A stretch of DNA of 36,059 nt from contig NZ_KB907949.1 in NCBI RefSeq assembly GCF_000382285.1, forward strand, positions 1 to 36,059, written 5' to 3'. Both the position numbers and the translations under genes were made by a program. Shown piece by piece: positions 1 through 10,190 of this stretch (positions are counted from its first letter, which is position 1; each line of letters starts with the position of its first letter). The notes beneath the pieces are model-generated. The model searched no databases and was not told the origin of the DNA. It worked only from the letters and a program-made list of their open reading frames with translations. This stretch comes from Solimonas variicoloris DSM 15731. GTDB taxonomy: Bacteria > Pseudomonadota > Gammaproteobacteria > Nevskiales > Nevskiaceae.

Positions 1-175
1 GGCCGAACAGATCCAGGCCTTCGATCGGGCGTCCCTGCCGGTCCTGACGGGCAAAGCACGGCGCCAGCGCCGATTCGATCTCGGCCCACGGCATGCGGGT
101 TGCCAATACCGCGAGCGGGTGACGCAGATCGATCATCGCATCCAGCCGGGCGCGGAAAAAGTCCGGGGTGGTCAT
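1..175 (-). CDS. IS5-family transposase, N-terminal part (runs off left edge)
   Basis: Reading leftwards from an ATG at 175-173, 58 codons stay open to the window edge. The start reads MTTPDFFRARLDAMIDLRHP, followed by a PWAEIE stretch and a GLDLFG segment. This is the characteristic N-terminus of IS5-family DDE transposases, which cut and paste their own element. The catalytic DDE residues would lie beyond the edge and cannot be checked. The gene points away from the ABC transporter, so the element's 5' end faces that operon. Family assignment is by recognition of the N-terminal pattern; whether the copy is intact is unknown. Confidence 0.8.
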   Translation of the reverse strand, partial: MTTPDFFRARLDAMIDLRHPLAVLATRMPWAEIESALAPCFARQDRQGRPIEGLDLFG

Positions 176-314
176 TGAAAACCTGCGCTCCAAATCTTCC
201 AGAAAGTGAATGCGATTGCACTGGAAACTGGAGGATTCGGCAAGGCCTCAAGGGTGCTCAGCCCGCGCCGGGTAAGGGGCGGGCGGGTTGTTCAGGGCCG
301 ACTTATTAAGATCC
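176..314. mobile_element. 5' end of the IS5-family element and its junction with the transporter operon
   Basis: This non-coding stretch lies between the transposase start and the permease start. It should contain the terminal inverted repeat, most likely within about 280-310, where a TTCAGGGCC tract is followed by ACTTATTAAG. The TTAA there resembles the YTAR target used by IS5-group elements, but with the far end outside the window neither inverted repeat nor target duplication can be confirmed. Confidence 0.45.
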
Positions 315-1262
315 ATGCAGAGTTCTTCCCATCGATGGTGGTGGTACGGCGTCTATGTGGCCGTGCTCGTCGCGTTCGGCGCGACGCTCTACATGGCCAG
401 CAAGCGCATCGAGTACAGCTGGCGCTGGCAGCGCATCCCGCAGTATCTGGTCAGCAACGAGGGCACCGAGCTGAAGGCGTCGTACGACGGCTTCGTGTCG
501 GTCAACGCCGACGGCAAGAGCCTGACGCTCAAGGAGCTCAAGGGCGGGCGGCACGAAACCATCAGCGGCTTCGACGACCTGCTGGTCGGCGACGGCGATC
601 TCGTCTTCCAGAACGATCCGGTCGCGCGCAAGCGCGGCCTCGTTGCCGGGCCGCTGACGCTCGGTCTGTGGATGACGCTGAAGCTCTCGGCCGTGGCGCT
701 GGTGTTCGCGATGCTCCTCGGTCTGATTGCCGGGCTCGGCCGCGTGTCGCGCAATCCGGCGGCCTACGCGCTGGCGACGAGCTACGTCGAGCTGATCCGC
801 GGCACGCCGCTGCTGGTACAGATCTTCATCTTCTATTTCTTCGTCGGCACGGTGCTGAAGCTGTCGGCCTTCACTGCCGGCGTGGCCGCGCTGGCAGTGT
901 TCACCGGCGCCTACATCGCCGAGATCATGCGCGCCGGCATCGAGGCGATCCCGCGCGGCCAGATGGAGGCGGCGCGCAGCCTCGGCATGAGCGTGCCGCA
1001 GGCCATGCGCCACGTCGTGCTGCCGCAGGCCTTCAAGAAAACGCTGCCGCCGCTCGCCGGCCAGTTCATCAACCTGATCAAGGATTCCTCGCTCGTGTCC
1101 GTCATGGCCCTGACCGACCTCACCAAGGCCGGTCGCGAGGTCGTCGCCTCGACCTTCAGCCCCTTCGAGGTCTGGTTCACCGTCGCCGCCATGTATCTGC
1201 TGCTGACCGGCACGCTGTCGGTCCTGGTGCGCCGCCTGGAAAAGAGGCTCGCCCATGACTGA
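315..1262 (+). CDS. Polar amino acid ABC transporter permease
   Basis: A 315-residue inner-membrane permease of the His/Glu/Gln/Arg type. One N-terminal membrane segment (about residues 8-27) is followed by a periplasmic loop to about residue 110, then a BPD_transp_1 core of several membrane helices. The core carries the [14 protein letters not shown] segment typical of polar amino acid permeases and the EAA loop ([13 protein letters not shown], then LPQAF) that docks on the ATPase. I chose ATG 315 because the start fits the membrane segment; an upstream in-frame ATG at 288 probably lies in IS DNA. No good Shine-Dalgarno is visible. The stop overlaps the ATPase gene by 8 bp, so the two are coupled. 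No substrate-binding protein gene is present; it may lie beyond the IS element. Confidence 0.88.
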   Translation: MQSSSHRWWWYGVYVAVLVAFGATLYMASKRIEYSWRWQRIPQYLVSNEGTELKASYDGFVSVNADGKSLTLKELKGGRHETISGFDDLLVGDGDLVFQNDPVARKRGLVAGPLTLGLWMTLKLSAVALVFAMLLGLIAGLGRVSRNPAAYALATSYVELIRGTPLLVQIFIFYFFVGTVLKLSAFTAGVAALAVFTGAYIAEIMRAGIEAIPRGQMEAARSLGMSVPQAMRHVVLPQAFKKTLPPLAGQFINLIKDSSLVSVMALTDLTKAGREVVASTFSPFEVWFTVAAMYLLLTGTLSVLVRRLEKRLAHD

Positions 1263-2019
1263 GCCCATATCCGCCGTGGCGCCGGACGTGCTGATCGACG
1301 TGCGCGAGGTCGGCAAGACCTTCGCCAACGGCGTCGTCGGCCTGAAGAACGTTTCCTTGCAGGTGCGGCGCGGCGAGGTGGTCTGCATCATCGGGCCCAG
1401 CGGCTCGGGCAAGTCGACGCTGCTGCGCACGCTCAACGCGCTGGAAACGATCACCAGCGGCGAGATTCACGTGCTCGGCCAGTCCGTGCATGCGTCGAAG
1501 GCCGATCTCAACCGCCTGCGCACGCACGTCGGCATGGTGTTCCAGTCGTTCAACCTGTTTCCGCACAAGACGGTGCTGCAGAACCTGATGCTGGCGCCGC
1601 ACGTCGTGGCCGGCGTCGACGAGCCCGAGGCGCGGCGGCGCGCCGAGCAGCTGCTCGACAAGGTCGGCCTCGCCGACAAGGCTGCCGCGCATCCGGGGCA
1701 GCTGTCCGGCGGCCAGCAGCAGCGCGTCGCGATCGCCCGCGCGCTGGCGATGCAGCCCGACATCATGCTGTTCGACGAACCGACCTCGGCGCTCGATCCG
1801 GAAAAGGTCAACGAAGTGCTCGACGTGATGCAGGTGCTGGCGCGCGAGGGCATGACGATGTGCGTGGTCACGCACGAGATGGGCTTCGCGCGCGCCGTCG
1901 CCGATCGCGTCGTGTTCATGGAGGCCGGCGAGATCGTCTACCAGGACGCGCCGCAGCGCTTCTTCGATGCGCCGGACAACGAGCGCCTGCGTGGCTTCCT
2001 CGGCCAGGTGCTGAAGTAA
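1255..2019 (+). CDS. Polar amino acid ABC transporter ATP-binding protein (GlnQ-like)
   Basis: A 254-residue ABC ATPase that powers the adjacent permease from the cytoplasmic side. Visible motifs are Walker [10 protein letters not shown] (47-55), the Q-loop in [10 protein letters not shown], the signature LSGGQQQRV (from about residue 150), Walker [14 protein letters not shown] and the H-loop in VVTHEMGFA. The [16 protein letters not shown] stretch is characteristic of the polar amino acid group (GlnQ/HisP/ArtP). Length is normal for the family. The start lies inside the 3' end of the permease gene. Substrate cannot be decided from the ATPase. Confidence 0.93.
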   Translation: MTEPISAVAPDVLIDVREVGKTFANGVVGLKNVSLQVRRGEVVCIIGPSGSGKSTLLRTLNALETITSGEIHVLGQSVHASKADLNRLRTHVGMVFQSFNLFPHKTVLQNLMLAPHVVAGVDEPEARRRAEQLLDKVGLADKAAAHPGQLSGGQQQRVAIARALAMQPDIMLFDEPTSALDPEKVNEVLDVMQVLAREGMTMCVVTHEMGFARAVADRVVFMEAGEIVYQDAPQRFFDAPDNERLRGFLGQVLK

Positions 2020-2123
2020 CGCAAGACGTCGTCCGCCGGCCGCGGCGTCGCGCGCGAACGGGGTGCGGATGTCGGGCGGTGCGGCGGATTTCGCGCCGCT
2101 GCGGCCGAGCCGTTGCGGCCCTA

Positions 2124-2495
2124 TCAGGCCGGCACGTGGCTGGTCGTGACCTCGGCGATCAGCCGGCCGTTGTCGCCGGTCACGGTCGTGCGCACCACGC
2201 TGAGCTGGCGGCCGTGCTTCACGAATACCGAAGTCGCGGTGAACGTACCGTCCTTCTGGTTGCCGAGCAGGGCGGCGTTGAGATTGATCGCCAGCGGAAA
2301 GCCGCTCTGGCCCGGCTCCATCGTCGTGCCGCCAAAGCTCAGCACCGTCGCGCAGACGTCGGCGAACCACAGCACGGCCCCGGCATGGGCGATCCCGAAC
2401 GGGTTGAGGATGCCGGCCTGCACCGGCATCTGCCCGACGACGCGCTCCGGCGTCTGCTCGACGATGCTGAATTCGATCTGCCCGCTGACCCTCAT
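2124..2495 (-). CDS. PaaI-family hotdog-fold thioesterase
   Basis: A 123-residue protein that likely hydrolyses acyl-CoA or aryl-CoA thioesters in the cytoplasm. The segment NPFGIAHAGAVLWFAD matches the hotdog helix of PaaI/YbgC-like thioesterases, with a histidine-glycine region followed by an acidic residue. The C-terminal half has the expected alternating strands (ATSVFVKHGRQLSVVRTTV, then GRLIAEVT). The start at 2495 is preceded by AGGAG about 9 nt upstream, better than the longer alternative at 2534. It is convergent with the ABC ATPase and sits just upstream of the tRNA gene in its own direction. The exact substrate is unknown. Confidence 0.82.
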   Translation of the reverse strand: MRVSGQIEFSIVEQTPERVVGQMPVQAGILNPFGIAHAGAVLWFADVCATVLSFGGTTMEPGQSGFPLAINLNAALLGNQKDGTFTATSVFVKHGRQLSVVRTTVTGDNGRLIAEVTTSHVPA

Positions 2496-2554
2496 CGCCG
2501 CGCTCCTGGTCGACCGCCGGCTCGACGGCCCCATGCCGCGGACGGAGGGAATCG

Positions 2555-2630
2555 TGGTGCCCCCGGCAGGAATCGAACCTGCGACCTACCGCTTAGGAGG
2601 CGGTCGCTCTATCCACTGAGCTACGGAGGC
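2555..2630 (-). tRNA. tRNA-Arg (anticodon CCT)
   Basis: On the minus strand the 76-nt cloverleaf starts GCCTCCG and ends CGGGGGC-A-CCA, giving a 7-bp acceptor stem (one T-G wobble) with CCA encoded. The D-arm contains AGCTCAGTGGATAGAGC, the anticodon arm is ACCGC-CTCCTAA-GCGGT (anticodon CCT, reading AGG), and the T-loop is TTCGATT. No integrase or attachment-site duplication is visible next to it. Confidence 0.97.
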
Positions 2631-2791
2631 GGGGCGCGCATGATACGGCATCGCCGGGCCGGCCAAGCAAGCGCTGCAACATTGCGGCAATGGTTTCAAA
2701 ACGTTGCAGAGTTTCTTGTTTGGTATCGTTTTTCCGGCTAGCATCCGACCTGAACTGTTATGCCCGACGGGCAGCCCTTGGGGGGTATCTC

Positions 2792-4618
2792 GTGTTGAAA
2801 CTGATTCAGCGCCACGCGGCGGTATTGGCCGTGCTCATGCTCGCGGCCTGCGGCGGCGGCGGCTTCAGCGATGGAGAGACCACCGGCGGCACGACGGGTG
2901 GAACGACGGGCGGCACCACGGGCGGCACGACGGCGTCATCGCTGACCCTGCTCGCCAGTTCCCCGCAGCTGTCGTCCAACGCCTCGGCCGTCACCGACGG
3001 CGTGACGCTGACGGCAATCGTCAAGGACGTCAACAACAACGTCGTGCCGGGCGTGACGGTGACGTTCAGCTCGCAGGATTCGTCGGAAATCAATGTCTCC
3101 AATCCGGCGACGACCGACGACAACGGCCGCGTGACGGCCGTGGTCACGACGGGCGGCGATCCGCAGAACCGCACGATCAATGTCGCGGCGAAGACCGGCA
3201 GCCTGTCGGCCTCGGCCAGCATCGACGTGATCGGCACGACGCTGAATATTTCCGGTCTCGATTCGACGCAGATCAACGTCGAGACGCCGTACACCATCAC
3301 GCTGACCGATTCCGCCGGCGTGGCGATCGCCGGCAAGACGGTGGGCGTGTCGACGGAGGCGGGCAACACGCTCAGCGCATCGTCGTACGTGACCAACGCC
3401 GCCGGCCAGATCACCGTCAAGCTCAAGGCCACCAACGCCGCGTCGACGCTGACCGCGACGGCGCTGGGTCTGACGGCGACCAAGTCGATCAAGGTCTCGA
3501 CCGACCAGTTCTCGTTTACGGCGCCGGCGGTGGCGGCCGAAGTGAAGCTCGGCGTCAACCAGTCGGTCTCGGTGCGCTGGCTGCAAAGCGGCACGCCGGT
3601 GCCGGACGGCACGGTCATCAACTTCACCGCGACGCGCGGTCAGCTCTCGGCCGCGTCGGCGACGACCAGCAACGGGGTGGCCACGGTGACGATCCAGTCC
3701 GCCGAAGCCGGCTTCGCCGAGGTCGTCGCCAGCAGCACGGCGCTGACCAAGCCCTCGGCCTCGCTGTCGCTGGAATTCGTCGCGGTGACGCCGGACAAAA
3801 TCGACGTGCAGGCCAGTCCGGCCGTACTCGCGACCAACCAGACCAGCGAGATCACGGCGATCGTCCGCGATCCGAGCAACAATCTCGTCAAGAACGTCAC
3901 GGTCGACTTCTCGGTGTCGGACATCACCGGCGGCTCGCTGTCCTCGCCGAGTGCGGTGACCAACAGCCAGGGCTTGGCCAAGATCACCTATACGGCGACA
4001 TCGCAGACGAGCGCCAGCCAGAACGTGGTGGTCACCGGCAAGGTGCACAGCAATGCCGCGATCAGCGACACGGCGCTGCTGACCGTCGGCGCGCGCGCGG
4101 TCAGCATCACGCTCGGCACCGGCAGCAAGATCGTCTCCAAGGACGAGTCGACCTATCAGGACCCGTGGACGGTGCTGATCAATGACTCGTCGGGTAATCC
4201 GGTGCAGAACGCGCAGTTCACGCTGTCGATACAGTCTTTACGATTCGCAAAGGGTAAGCGGCCGGCCACTGGCGATGTGCCAGCCACGACCTGCCCCAAT
4301 GAAGATGTCAACCTCAACGACATCATCGATTCGCTGAACGAGGATACGGATGGCGACGGCATTCTGGAGCCGGGTCGCGTCGCGACGGTGCCGGCAACCG
4401 TAACCTTGGGGGCGGATGGAACCGCTCAGTTCAATGTGACGTATCCCAAGGAGTTCGGGCAGTTTGTGGAGGTCCGCATCATCGGAGTCGCCAGCGTGGC
4501 CGGCACCGAGACGACGGAATACAGGGACATTTGGTTGCCGGTTTCTGTTGATGATCTACCGTATCTGCCGCCCGACAGTCCCTTCGGGCTCGACCCGGAC
4601 TGCAGCAAGCCGTACTAA
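2792..4618 (+). CDS. Secreted lipoprotein with Ig-like (Big_1/invasin-type) domains
   Basis: A protein of about 608 residues with a lipoprotein signal: the hydrophobic run ends LMLAAC, with Cys20 as the acylated residue. A GGGG stretch and four GGTT tetrapeptides form a flexible linker (about 30-47). Then come several beta-rich repeats of roughly 90-100 residues with recurring patterns such as VTTDDNGRV, VTNAAGQITV, TTSNGVATVT and VTNSQGLAKITYTA, typical of bacterial Ig-like group 1 domains in surface proteins. The C-terminal part differs: it holds a NEDTDGDGILEPG motif resembling a calcium-binding loop. I chose GTG 2792 because it follows a G-rich Shine-Dalgarno and gives a clean lipobox; TTG 2795 is possible. 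Probably cell-surface, function unknown. Confidence 0.8.
   Translation: MLKLIQRHAAVLAVLMLAACGGGGFSDGETTGGTTGGTTGGTTGGTTASSLTLLASSPQLSSNASAVTDGVTLTAIVKDVNNNVVPGVTVTFSSQDSSEINVSNPATTDDNGRVTAVVTTGGDPQNRTINVAAKTGSLSASASIDVIGTTLNISGLDSTQINVETPYTITLTDSAGVAIAGKTVGVSTEAGNTLSASSYVTNAAGQITVKLKATNAASTLTATALGLTATKSIKVSTDQFSFTAPAVAAEVKLGVNQSVSVRWLQSGTPVPDGTVINFTATRGQLSAASATTSNGVATVTIQSAEAGFAEVVASSTALTKPSASLSLEFVAVTPDKIDVQASPAVLATNQTSEITAIVRDPSNNLVKNVTVDFSVSDITGGSLSSPSAVTNSQGLAKITYTATSQTSASQNVVVTGKVHSNAAISDTALLTVGARAVSITLGTGSKIVSKDESTYQDPWTVLINDSSGNPVQNAQFTLSIQSLRFAKGKRPATGDVPATTCPNEDVNLNDIIDSLNEDTDGDGILEPGRVATVPATVTLGADGTAQFNVTYPKEFGQFVEVRIIGVASVAGTETTEYRDIWLPVSVDDLPYLPPDSPFGLDPDCSKPY
2885..2932 (+). repeat. 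12-bp tandem repeat encoding GGTT linker
   Basis: Four in-frame 12-bp units of the form GGCGGCACGACG (units start at 2885, 2897, 2909 and 2921; the second and third carry 1-2 differences). They encode Gly-Gly-Thr-Thr just after the lipidated cysteine. A change in copy number would keep the frame and only alter linker length. Confidence 0.9.
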
Positions 4619-4641
4619 CGCTCAGCCAAGTGCGATTTACA

Positions 4642-4666
4642 GACGGCGGCCTTCTCGGCCGCCGTC
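4642..4666 (+). terminator. Hairpin terminator after the Ig-like lipoprotein gene
   Basis: A 10-bp perfect GC stem (GACGGCGGCC / GGCCGCCGTC) with loop TTCTC, 24 nt after the lipoprotein stop. Only a short T run follows (GTCGTTTG). It lies between convergent genes and could serve both. Confidence 0.65.
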
Positions 4667-4692
4667 GTCGTTTGCGGCGCGGCTTCGCCGCT

Positions 4693-5043
4693 TCAGCGCC
4701 GCTCGCGGTTCAGCAACCCCGCCAGCACGAAATGGCCGATCGCCAGCACCAGCGCGATCAGTCCGGCGCCGAGGCCGGTTTCGACTTCGCTGCGTTCGCG
4801 CTCGATGTCGGCCTGCAGTTCCTGGCGGACCTGCCGGCGCAGGCGTTCGAGGCCGGCGGCGTCGGTCCGGGCGTTGCGTGACTGCAGTTCGAGCTGCACG
4901 TTCAGTTCGGTCGACGCGGCGAGGTCGGCGTCGCTGTACTGCGGCAGCTTGGTCCACTGCAGGCCGTAGTAGCCGCTGAGGCCGATGCCGACGGCCAGCA
5001 GCATGAACGGGAAGGCGCGAGGGGAACGGCGCGGGGGCGGCAT
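4693..5043 (-). CDS. Small two-helix membrane protein of unknown function
   Basis: A 116-residue protein with two hydrophobic segments, near the N-terminus (FPFMLLAVGIGLSGYYGL) and near the C-terminus (GLIALVLAIGHFVLAGLL). Between them is a charged, helix-forming stretch rich in Arg, Gln and Glu (LERLRRQVRQELQADIERER) that could form a coiled coil. I chose ATG 5043 (MPPPRRSPRAF) because the next upstream Met at 5115 would add a hydrophilic, poorly structured tail. I do not recognise the family. It is divergent from alanine dehydrogenase, with about 130 bp between starts. Confidence 0.6.
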   Translation of the reverse strand: MPPPRRSPRAFPFMLLAVGIGLSGYYGLQWTKLPQYSDADLAASTELNVQLELQSRNARTDAAGLERLRRQVRQELQADIERERSEVETGLGAGLIALVLAIGHFVLAGLLNRERR

Positions 5044-5171
5044 GGGGCTCTCGTCGGCGGCGGAGCGCGCATTGTAGGCATTCCGGGATTGTCCCCGGTC
5101 CTGGGTGATGTTCACGAAGGCCGAACCGCTGGCGGCGGCGGAATAATGGCGGCCCCAACCGGAGCCTCGCC

Positions 5172-6293
<1,122 letters not shown>

Positions 6294-6431
6294 GCCGGGC
6301 GTATTCCGCCGCGGGGGCGTAGCGTGAAACATTGGGCGGGGCGCGCAAAGGCCTGTTAGATTCACGCCATCCTGGCACGCGCTGCGGCCGCTTGGCAGCG
6401 ATGGGATGACTACCCTCAATGCGGAGGCCTC

Positions 6432-8873
6432 ATGCGCCCCTTGGCAGCGTTCGTGGTTGCTCTTCCCTTCGTCTGCATCGACGCCCGTGCCCAGCCACCC
6501 GGCGCACCGGACGCCGCCGCGCTGCAGCTCGCGCCGGACCCCGCACCGCTCGACACGATCCCGCTCGCCGCCGAGACGCCACCGCCGCTGCCGGCCGATG
6601 CGGCCGGTGACGATGGCCAGGGCCTGACCGAAATCGTCGTCACCGCGCAGAAGCGCAAGCAGTCGCTGCACGACGTACCGCTGTCGGTGTCGGCGCTGAG
6701 CGGCGACATGCTCAAGGACATCAACGCCTCGAATCTGGCCGACGCCTCGGTCTATATCCCGAACGTGCGCGTCGACGCCGACGACCTCGGCTCGCCGCAG
6801 GTCTTCATTCGCGGCTTCGGCACCAACACCTTCAACCCGAGTTTCGAAAGCTCGGTCGGCTTCGTCGAGGACGAGATCTTCTATGGTCGCGGCGCGTACT
6901 TCACCGAGTCGATGTTTGACATCGACCGCGTCGAAGTGCTGCGCGGTCCGCAGGGCACGCTGTTCGGCAAGAACACCGTCGCCGGTCTCTACAACGTCAT
7001 CACCGCGAGTCCGACCGAGACCTTCTCGGGCAACATCCGCCTGAGCACCGCCGAGTACAACGAGCAGCGCCTCGAAGGCGGCGTCGGCGGCATGTTCAAC
7101 GACTGGTTCGGCGCGCGCCTGTCGCTGCTCGCGCAATCCGGCGACGGCGAGCTGCGCAACGAGTACCTCGATCGTGACGAGGACAAGATGCGCCAGAAGG
7201 CGGGCCGCCTGAAGCTGCGTCTGCTGCCACACGAAGACGTGACGATGGACCTGACGCTGCAGCGCTCCGTCACCGACATCAACTTCTGGCCCTATCAGCT
7301 GTTCGCGCTCGACACCGGCACGACGAACTACCTGCAGGCCTTCGATCCGGCCATCGAGGGTGATCCGTACAACTTCGTCACCTCGTTCGACCAGCCCGGC
7401 TTCATCAACAAGAATTCCGCGACCGAAAGCCTGAAGACCGACTGGGCGATGGGCGATCTCGGCGTGATCCAGGATGCGCACACGGTGCTGGTTGCCGGCT
7501 ACAGCAATCTGGCGATCAACCAGCTCAACGACCTCGACGTCTCGCCGGCGGACCTGCTGCGCCTCGACAACTACGAGGACTACGGGCAGACCTCGGTCGA
7601 GCTGCGCTTCAGCGGCCGCACCGACAGCCTGTTCGGCCTCGGCCGTTCCGTCGACTTCGTCGCCGGCGGCTTTTTCTTCGAGTCCAACTACAAGCTGCGC
7701 GCCAGGATCAAGGCGGGCGACGATATCGGCTCCTACTTCCTCACACAGGATGCCTGGCAGCTGCTGACTGGCAACCTCGACGCGCTGCCGGGCAATATCG
7801 CCGTGATCCCGGGGCTCGGCGATCTGCTGTCGGCGTTCATCGGCGACGACGACTACCAGTTCGACTACCGCCAGAAACTGAAGTCCGGTGCGCTGTTCGC
7901 GCAGATGACCTGGAACATCAGCGAGCACTGGGCGCTGACGCCGGGCCTGCGCTACAACCGCGAGACCAAGGACGTCGACACCGCCGGCACCGCGCACTGC
8001 AGGACGGCGCCGAACTGCCTGACGCCGCTGCTGCTCGGCGCCAACGACTATGCGCGGCACGATCTCAAGCGCGACGAGGCCGACTGGTCGCCGAAGGTCG
8101 CGCTGCAGTACATCTGGGACCCGAACCTGAACTTCTATGCGAGCTACGCGCGCGGCTACAAGAGCGGCGGCTACAACTCGCTCTCGTACACCGGCGACGA
8201 TCTGGCCTTCAAGCCGGAGAGGGCCGGCACGGTGGAAGGCGGCTTCAAGGGGCGCTTCTTCAATCGCAAGCTGAACTTCAATCTCGCCGTCTACCAGACC
8301 AAGCTCGAGAACCTGCAGGTGCTCGCGTTCCACGGCGCGACCACCAACGTCGGCAACGCGAGCGCGACCTCCAGGGGCGTCGAGGCCGATTTCCAGTGGC
8401 GCACGCCGTGGCAGCCGCTGATGCTCAACGGCTCGTTCGGCTTCATCGACGCGACCTACGACGACTATCCGGACGCTCCGGCGCCGATCTCGGCCGGCAT
8501 CGGCGCGACGCAGAATCTCAAGGGCGAGCGCCTGGCGTTCACGCCGAAGCAGACCGGCACGCTGACGCCGATCGTGAGCGTGCCCTTCGAGTCGCTGCTC
8601 GTGCGCCTGGCCGCCGACGCGATCTGGCAGGGCGAGCAGTACACCGACACCGATCTCGATCCGCACACGCGGGTCGGCGGCTACATGCAGTACGCCGCGC
8701 GCGTCAGCGTCGGCAGCGCCGACGATCTGTGGTCGCTGACGCTCGGCGGCAGCAACCTCGGCGACAAGCGCGTGCTGAACCAGTCGACCGACGCCGTGCT
8801 GTTCCCGGGTTCGTTCTACGCGCAGCAGGCGGCCGGCCGCCAGTACTACGCGGCGATCGCGATCAACTGGTAG
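6432..8873 (+). CDS. TonB-dependent outer-membrane receptor
   Basis: An 813-residue outer-membrane protein that would take up a ligand using TonB energy. A signal peptide (MRPLAAFVVALPFVCIDARA) is followed by a Pro/Ala-rich spacer and a TonB box-like TEIVVTAQKR. The plug domain (about 80-190) includes VEVLRGPQGTLFGKNTVAG, the classic plug motif. A long beta-barrel follows with repeated aromatic strand ends, ending YYAAIAINW with a C-terminal aromatic as expected for BAM recognition. GGAGG precedes ATG 6432. No TonB, ExbBD or substrate operon is adjacent, so the ligand is unknown; the type resembles receptors common in Xanthomonadales, Sphingomonads and Nevskiales. Confidence 0.94.
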   Translation: MRPLAAFVVALPFVCIDARAQPPGAPDAAALQLAPDPAPLDTIPLAAETPPPLPADAAGDDGQGLTEIVVTAQKRKQSLHDVPLSVSALSGDMLKDINASNLADASVYIPNVRVDADDLGSPQVFIRGFGTNTFNPSFESSVGFVEDEIFYGRGAYFTESMFDIDRVEVLRGPQGTLFGKNTVAGLYNVITASPTETFSGNIRLSTAEYNEQRLEGGVGGMFNDWFGARLSLLAQSGDGELRNEYLDRDEDKMRQKAGRLKLRLLPHEDVTMDLTLQRSVTDINFWPYQLFALDTGTTNYLQAFDPAIEGDPYNFVTSFDQPGFINKNSATESLKTDWAMGDLGVIQDAHTVLVAGYSNLAINQLNDLDVSPADLLRLDNYEDYGQTSVELRFSGRTDSLFGLGRSVDFVAGGFFFESNYKLRARIKAGDDIGSYFLTQDAWQLLTGNLDALPGNIAVIPGLGDLLSAFIGDDDYQFDYRQKLKSGALFAQMTWNISEHWALTPGLRYNRETKDVDTAGTAHCRTAPNCLTPLLLGANDYARHDLKRDEADWSPKVALQYIWDPNLNFYASYARGYKSGGYNSLSYTGDDLAFKPERAGTVEGGFKGRFFNRKLNFNLAVYQTKLENLQVLAFHGATTNVGNASATSRGVEADFQWRTPWQPLMLNGSFGFIDATYDDYPDAPAPISAGIGATQNLKGERLAFTPKQTGTLTPIVSVPFESLLVRLAADAIWQGEQYTDTDLDPHTRVGGYMQYAARVSVGSADDLWSLTLGGSNLGDKRVLNQSTDAVLFPGSFYAQQAAGRQYYAAIAINW

Positions 8874-8890
8874 CGTCGCCGACGGATACC

Positions 8891-8918
8891 GCGGCGCGGC
8901 CGGCGAACGTCGCGCCGC
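8891..8918. terminator. GC-rich hairpin between convergent genes
   Basis: An 8-bp inverted repeat (GCGGCGCG / CGCGCCGC) with a 12-nt loop lies between the TonB receptor stop and the nth stop. No T-tract follows on either strand, so a terminator role is only a guess from position. Confidence 0.35.
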
Positions 8919-8979
8919 GCCTAGTCGCAGCGTCGTCTGCGGTCGGCGGCGCCGCTGCGTGGTGGCGCCCGGCCTGCGC

Positions 8980-9633
8980 TCAGCGCACCGGCGGCGGATC
9001 GAACGGCGTCTTGGCCTTGTACTCGCACAGATCGACGATTGCGCAGCGGCCGCACTCGGGCTTGCGCGCCTTGCAGATGTAGCGACCGTGCAGGATCAGC
9101 CAGTGATGGGCGTCGCGCTGGAACTCCTCGGGCACCACCTTGAGCAGCTTGCGCTCGACCTGCAGCACGTTCTTGCCCGGCGCCAGGCCGGTGCGGTTGG
9201 CGACGCGGAAGATGTGCGTGTCGACCGCGATCGTCGCCTCGCCGAAGGCGGTGTTGAGCACGACGTTGGCGGTCTTGCGGCCGACGCCGGGCAGCGCTTC
9301 GAGCGCTTCGCGTTCGCGCGGCACCTCGCCGCCGTGCTGCTCGATGAGCTGGCGGCACAGGCCGATGACGTTCTTCGCCTTGGTCTGGTACAGGCCAATG
9401 GTCTTGATGTACTCGCGCAGGCCGGCTTCGCCGAGCGCGAGGATCGCCTGCGGCGTGTTGGCGACCGGGAACAGCTTGGCCGTGGCCTTGTTGACGCCGA
9501 CGTCGGTGGCCTGCGCCGACAGCACGACGGCGACCAGCAGTTCGAACGGCGTCGTGTACCGCAGCTCGGTGGTCGGCGCCGGGTTGGCGTCGCGCAGGCG
9601 GCGGAAGATCTCGTGGCGTTTGGCGGGGTTCAT
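8980..9633 (-). CDS. nth: Endonuclease III (DNA glycosylase/AP lyase)
   Basis: A 217-residue base-excision repair enzyme that removes oxidised pyrimidines and cleaves the abasic site. The helix-hairpin-helix LEALPGVGRKTANVVL carries catalytic Lys120, and Asp138 lies in VDTHIFRV, the same numbers as in E. coli. The C-terminal [4Fe-4S] ligands follow C-x6-C-x2-C-x5-C (CKARKPECGRCAIVDLC). Length is normal. It lies 28 bp downstream of rnfB on the same strand, an arrangement common in gammaproteobacteria, so the two are probably cotranscribed. Confidence 0.97.
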   Translation of the reverse strand: MNPAKRHEIFRRLRDANPAPTTELRYTTPFELLVAVVLSAQATDVGVNKATAKLFPVANTPQAILALGEAGLREYIKTIGLYQTKAKNVIGLCRQLIEQHGGEVPREREALEALPGVGRKTANVVLNTAFGEATIAVDTHIFRVANRTGLAPGKNVLQVERKLLKVVPEEFQRDAHHWLILHGRYICKARKPECGRCAIVDLCEYKAKTPFDPPPVR

Positions 9634-9661
9634 TTGGGTGAGGGCGGGACGGCGCCTGGCG

Positions 9662-10084
9662 TCAGGCTTGCGGAGGGCCGCGGCGCGCGCGCGCCGCGGC
9701 GAGGGCGCGGGCCAGCGGATCGGCGGCCGGCGCCGCCTCGCCCGGGTCGGCCGAGGCGGCGCGCGCTTTCAGCATCGCCTTGCGCCGTTCGCGCTCCGCC
9801 TCGCGCTCTTCGTCGCGGCGCTTGAGGCGCAGCTTGCGCGCCTTCACGCGCTGCCGCGCCACGGCATCATCGAACGGCTTCTGCGCCACGGCGCGCATTT
9901 CGATGCAGTCGACCGGGCAGGGCGGCAGGCACAGCGCGCAGCCGATGCACTCCTGCGCTATGACCGTGTGCAGGTAGCGCTCGGCGCCGACGATGGCGTC
10001 GGTCGGACAGACGACGAGACATTTCGCGCAGCCGATGCAGCGGCTCTCGTCGATCAGGGCGACCTGAAAGGACTGAGTCGTCAT
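9662..10084 (-). CDS. RnfB/RsxB-type two-cluster ferredoxin
   Basis: A 140-residue iron-sulfur protein with two ferredoxin motifs: [15 protein letters not shown] (about 16-30) and [15 protein letters not shown] (about 46-60), each a C-x2-C-x2-C-x3-C [4Fe-4S] ligand set. The order and the [10 protein letters not shown] linker match the C-terminal half of RnfB/RsxB. The hydrophobic N-terminus and first cluster domain of full RnfB are absent, and the C-terminal half is a charged Arg/Glu/Ala-rich helix. Such short RnfB-like proteins upstream of nth are usual in Xanthomonadales-type genomes. No rnfACDGE genes are present here, so it probably works as a stand-alone electron carrier. Confidence 0.88.
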   Translation of the reverse strand: MTTQSFQVALIDESRCIGCAKCLVVCPTDAIVGAERYLHTVIAQECIGCALCLPPCPVDCIEMRAVAQKPFDDAVARQRVKARKLRLKRRDEEREAERERRKAMLKARAASADPGEAAPAADPLARALAAARARRGPPQA

Positions 10085-10190
10085 GGCCGGGCGCCTCGCG
10101 ACGAAGCCATCCCGTGGCGGAGCCAGATCAGCTGATGCCGCTGCATGGCGTCGTCGTCACCTTCGGCTTCTCGCCATGACAGGCGTGGCG

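Noticed and set aside
2555..2630. tRNA-Arg as an island integration site
   Set aside because: No integrase gene, no repeated 3' tRNA end and no change in gene type next to it in the window.
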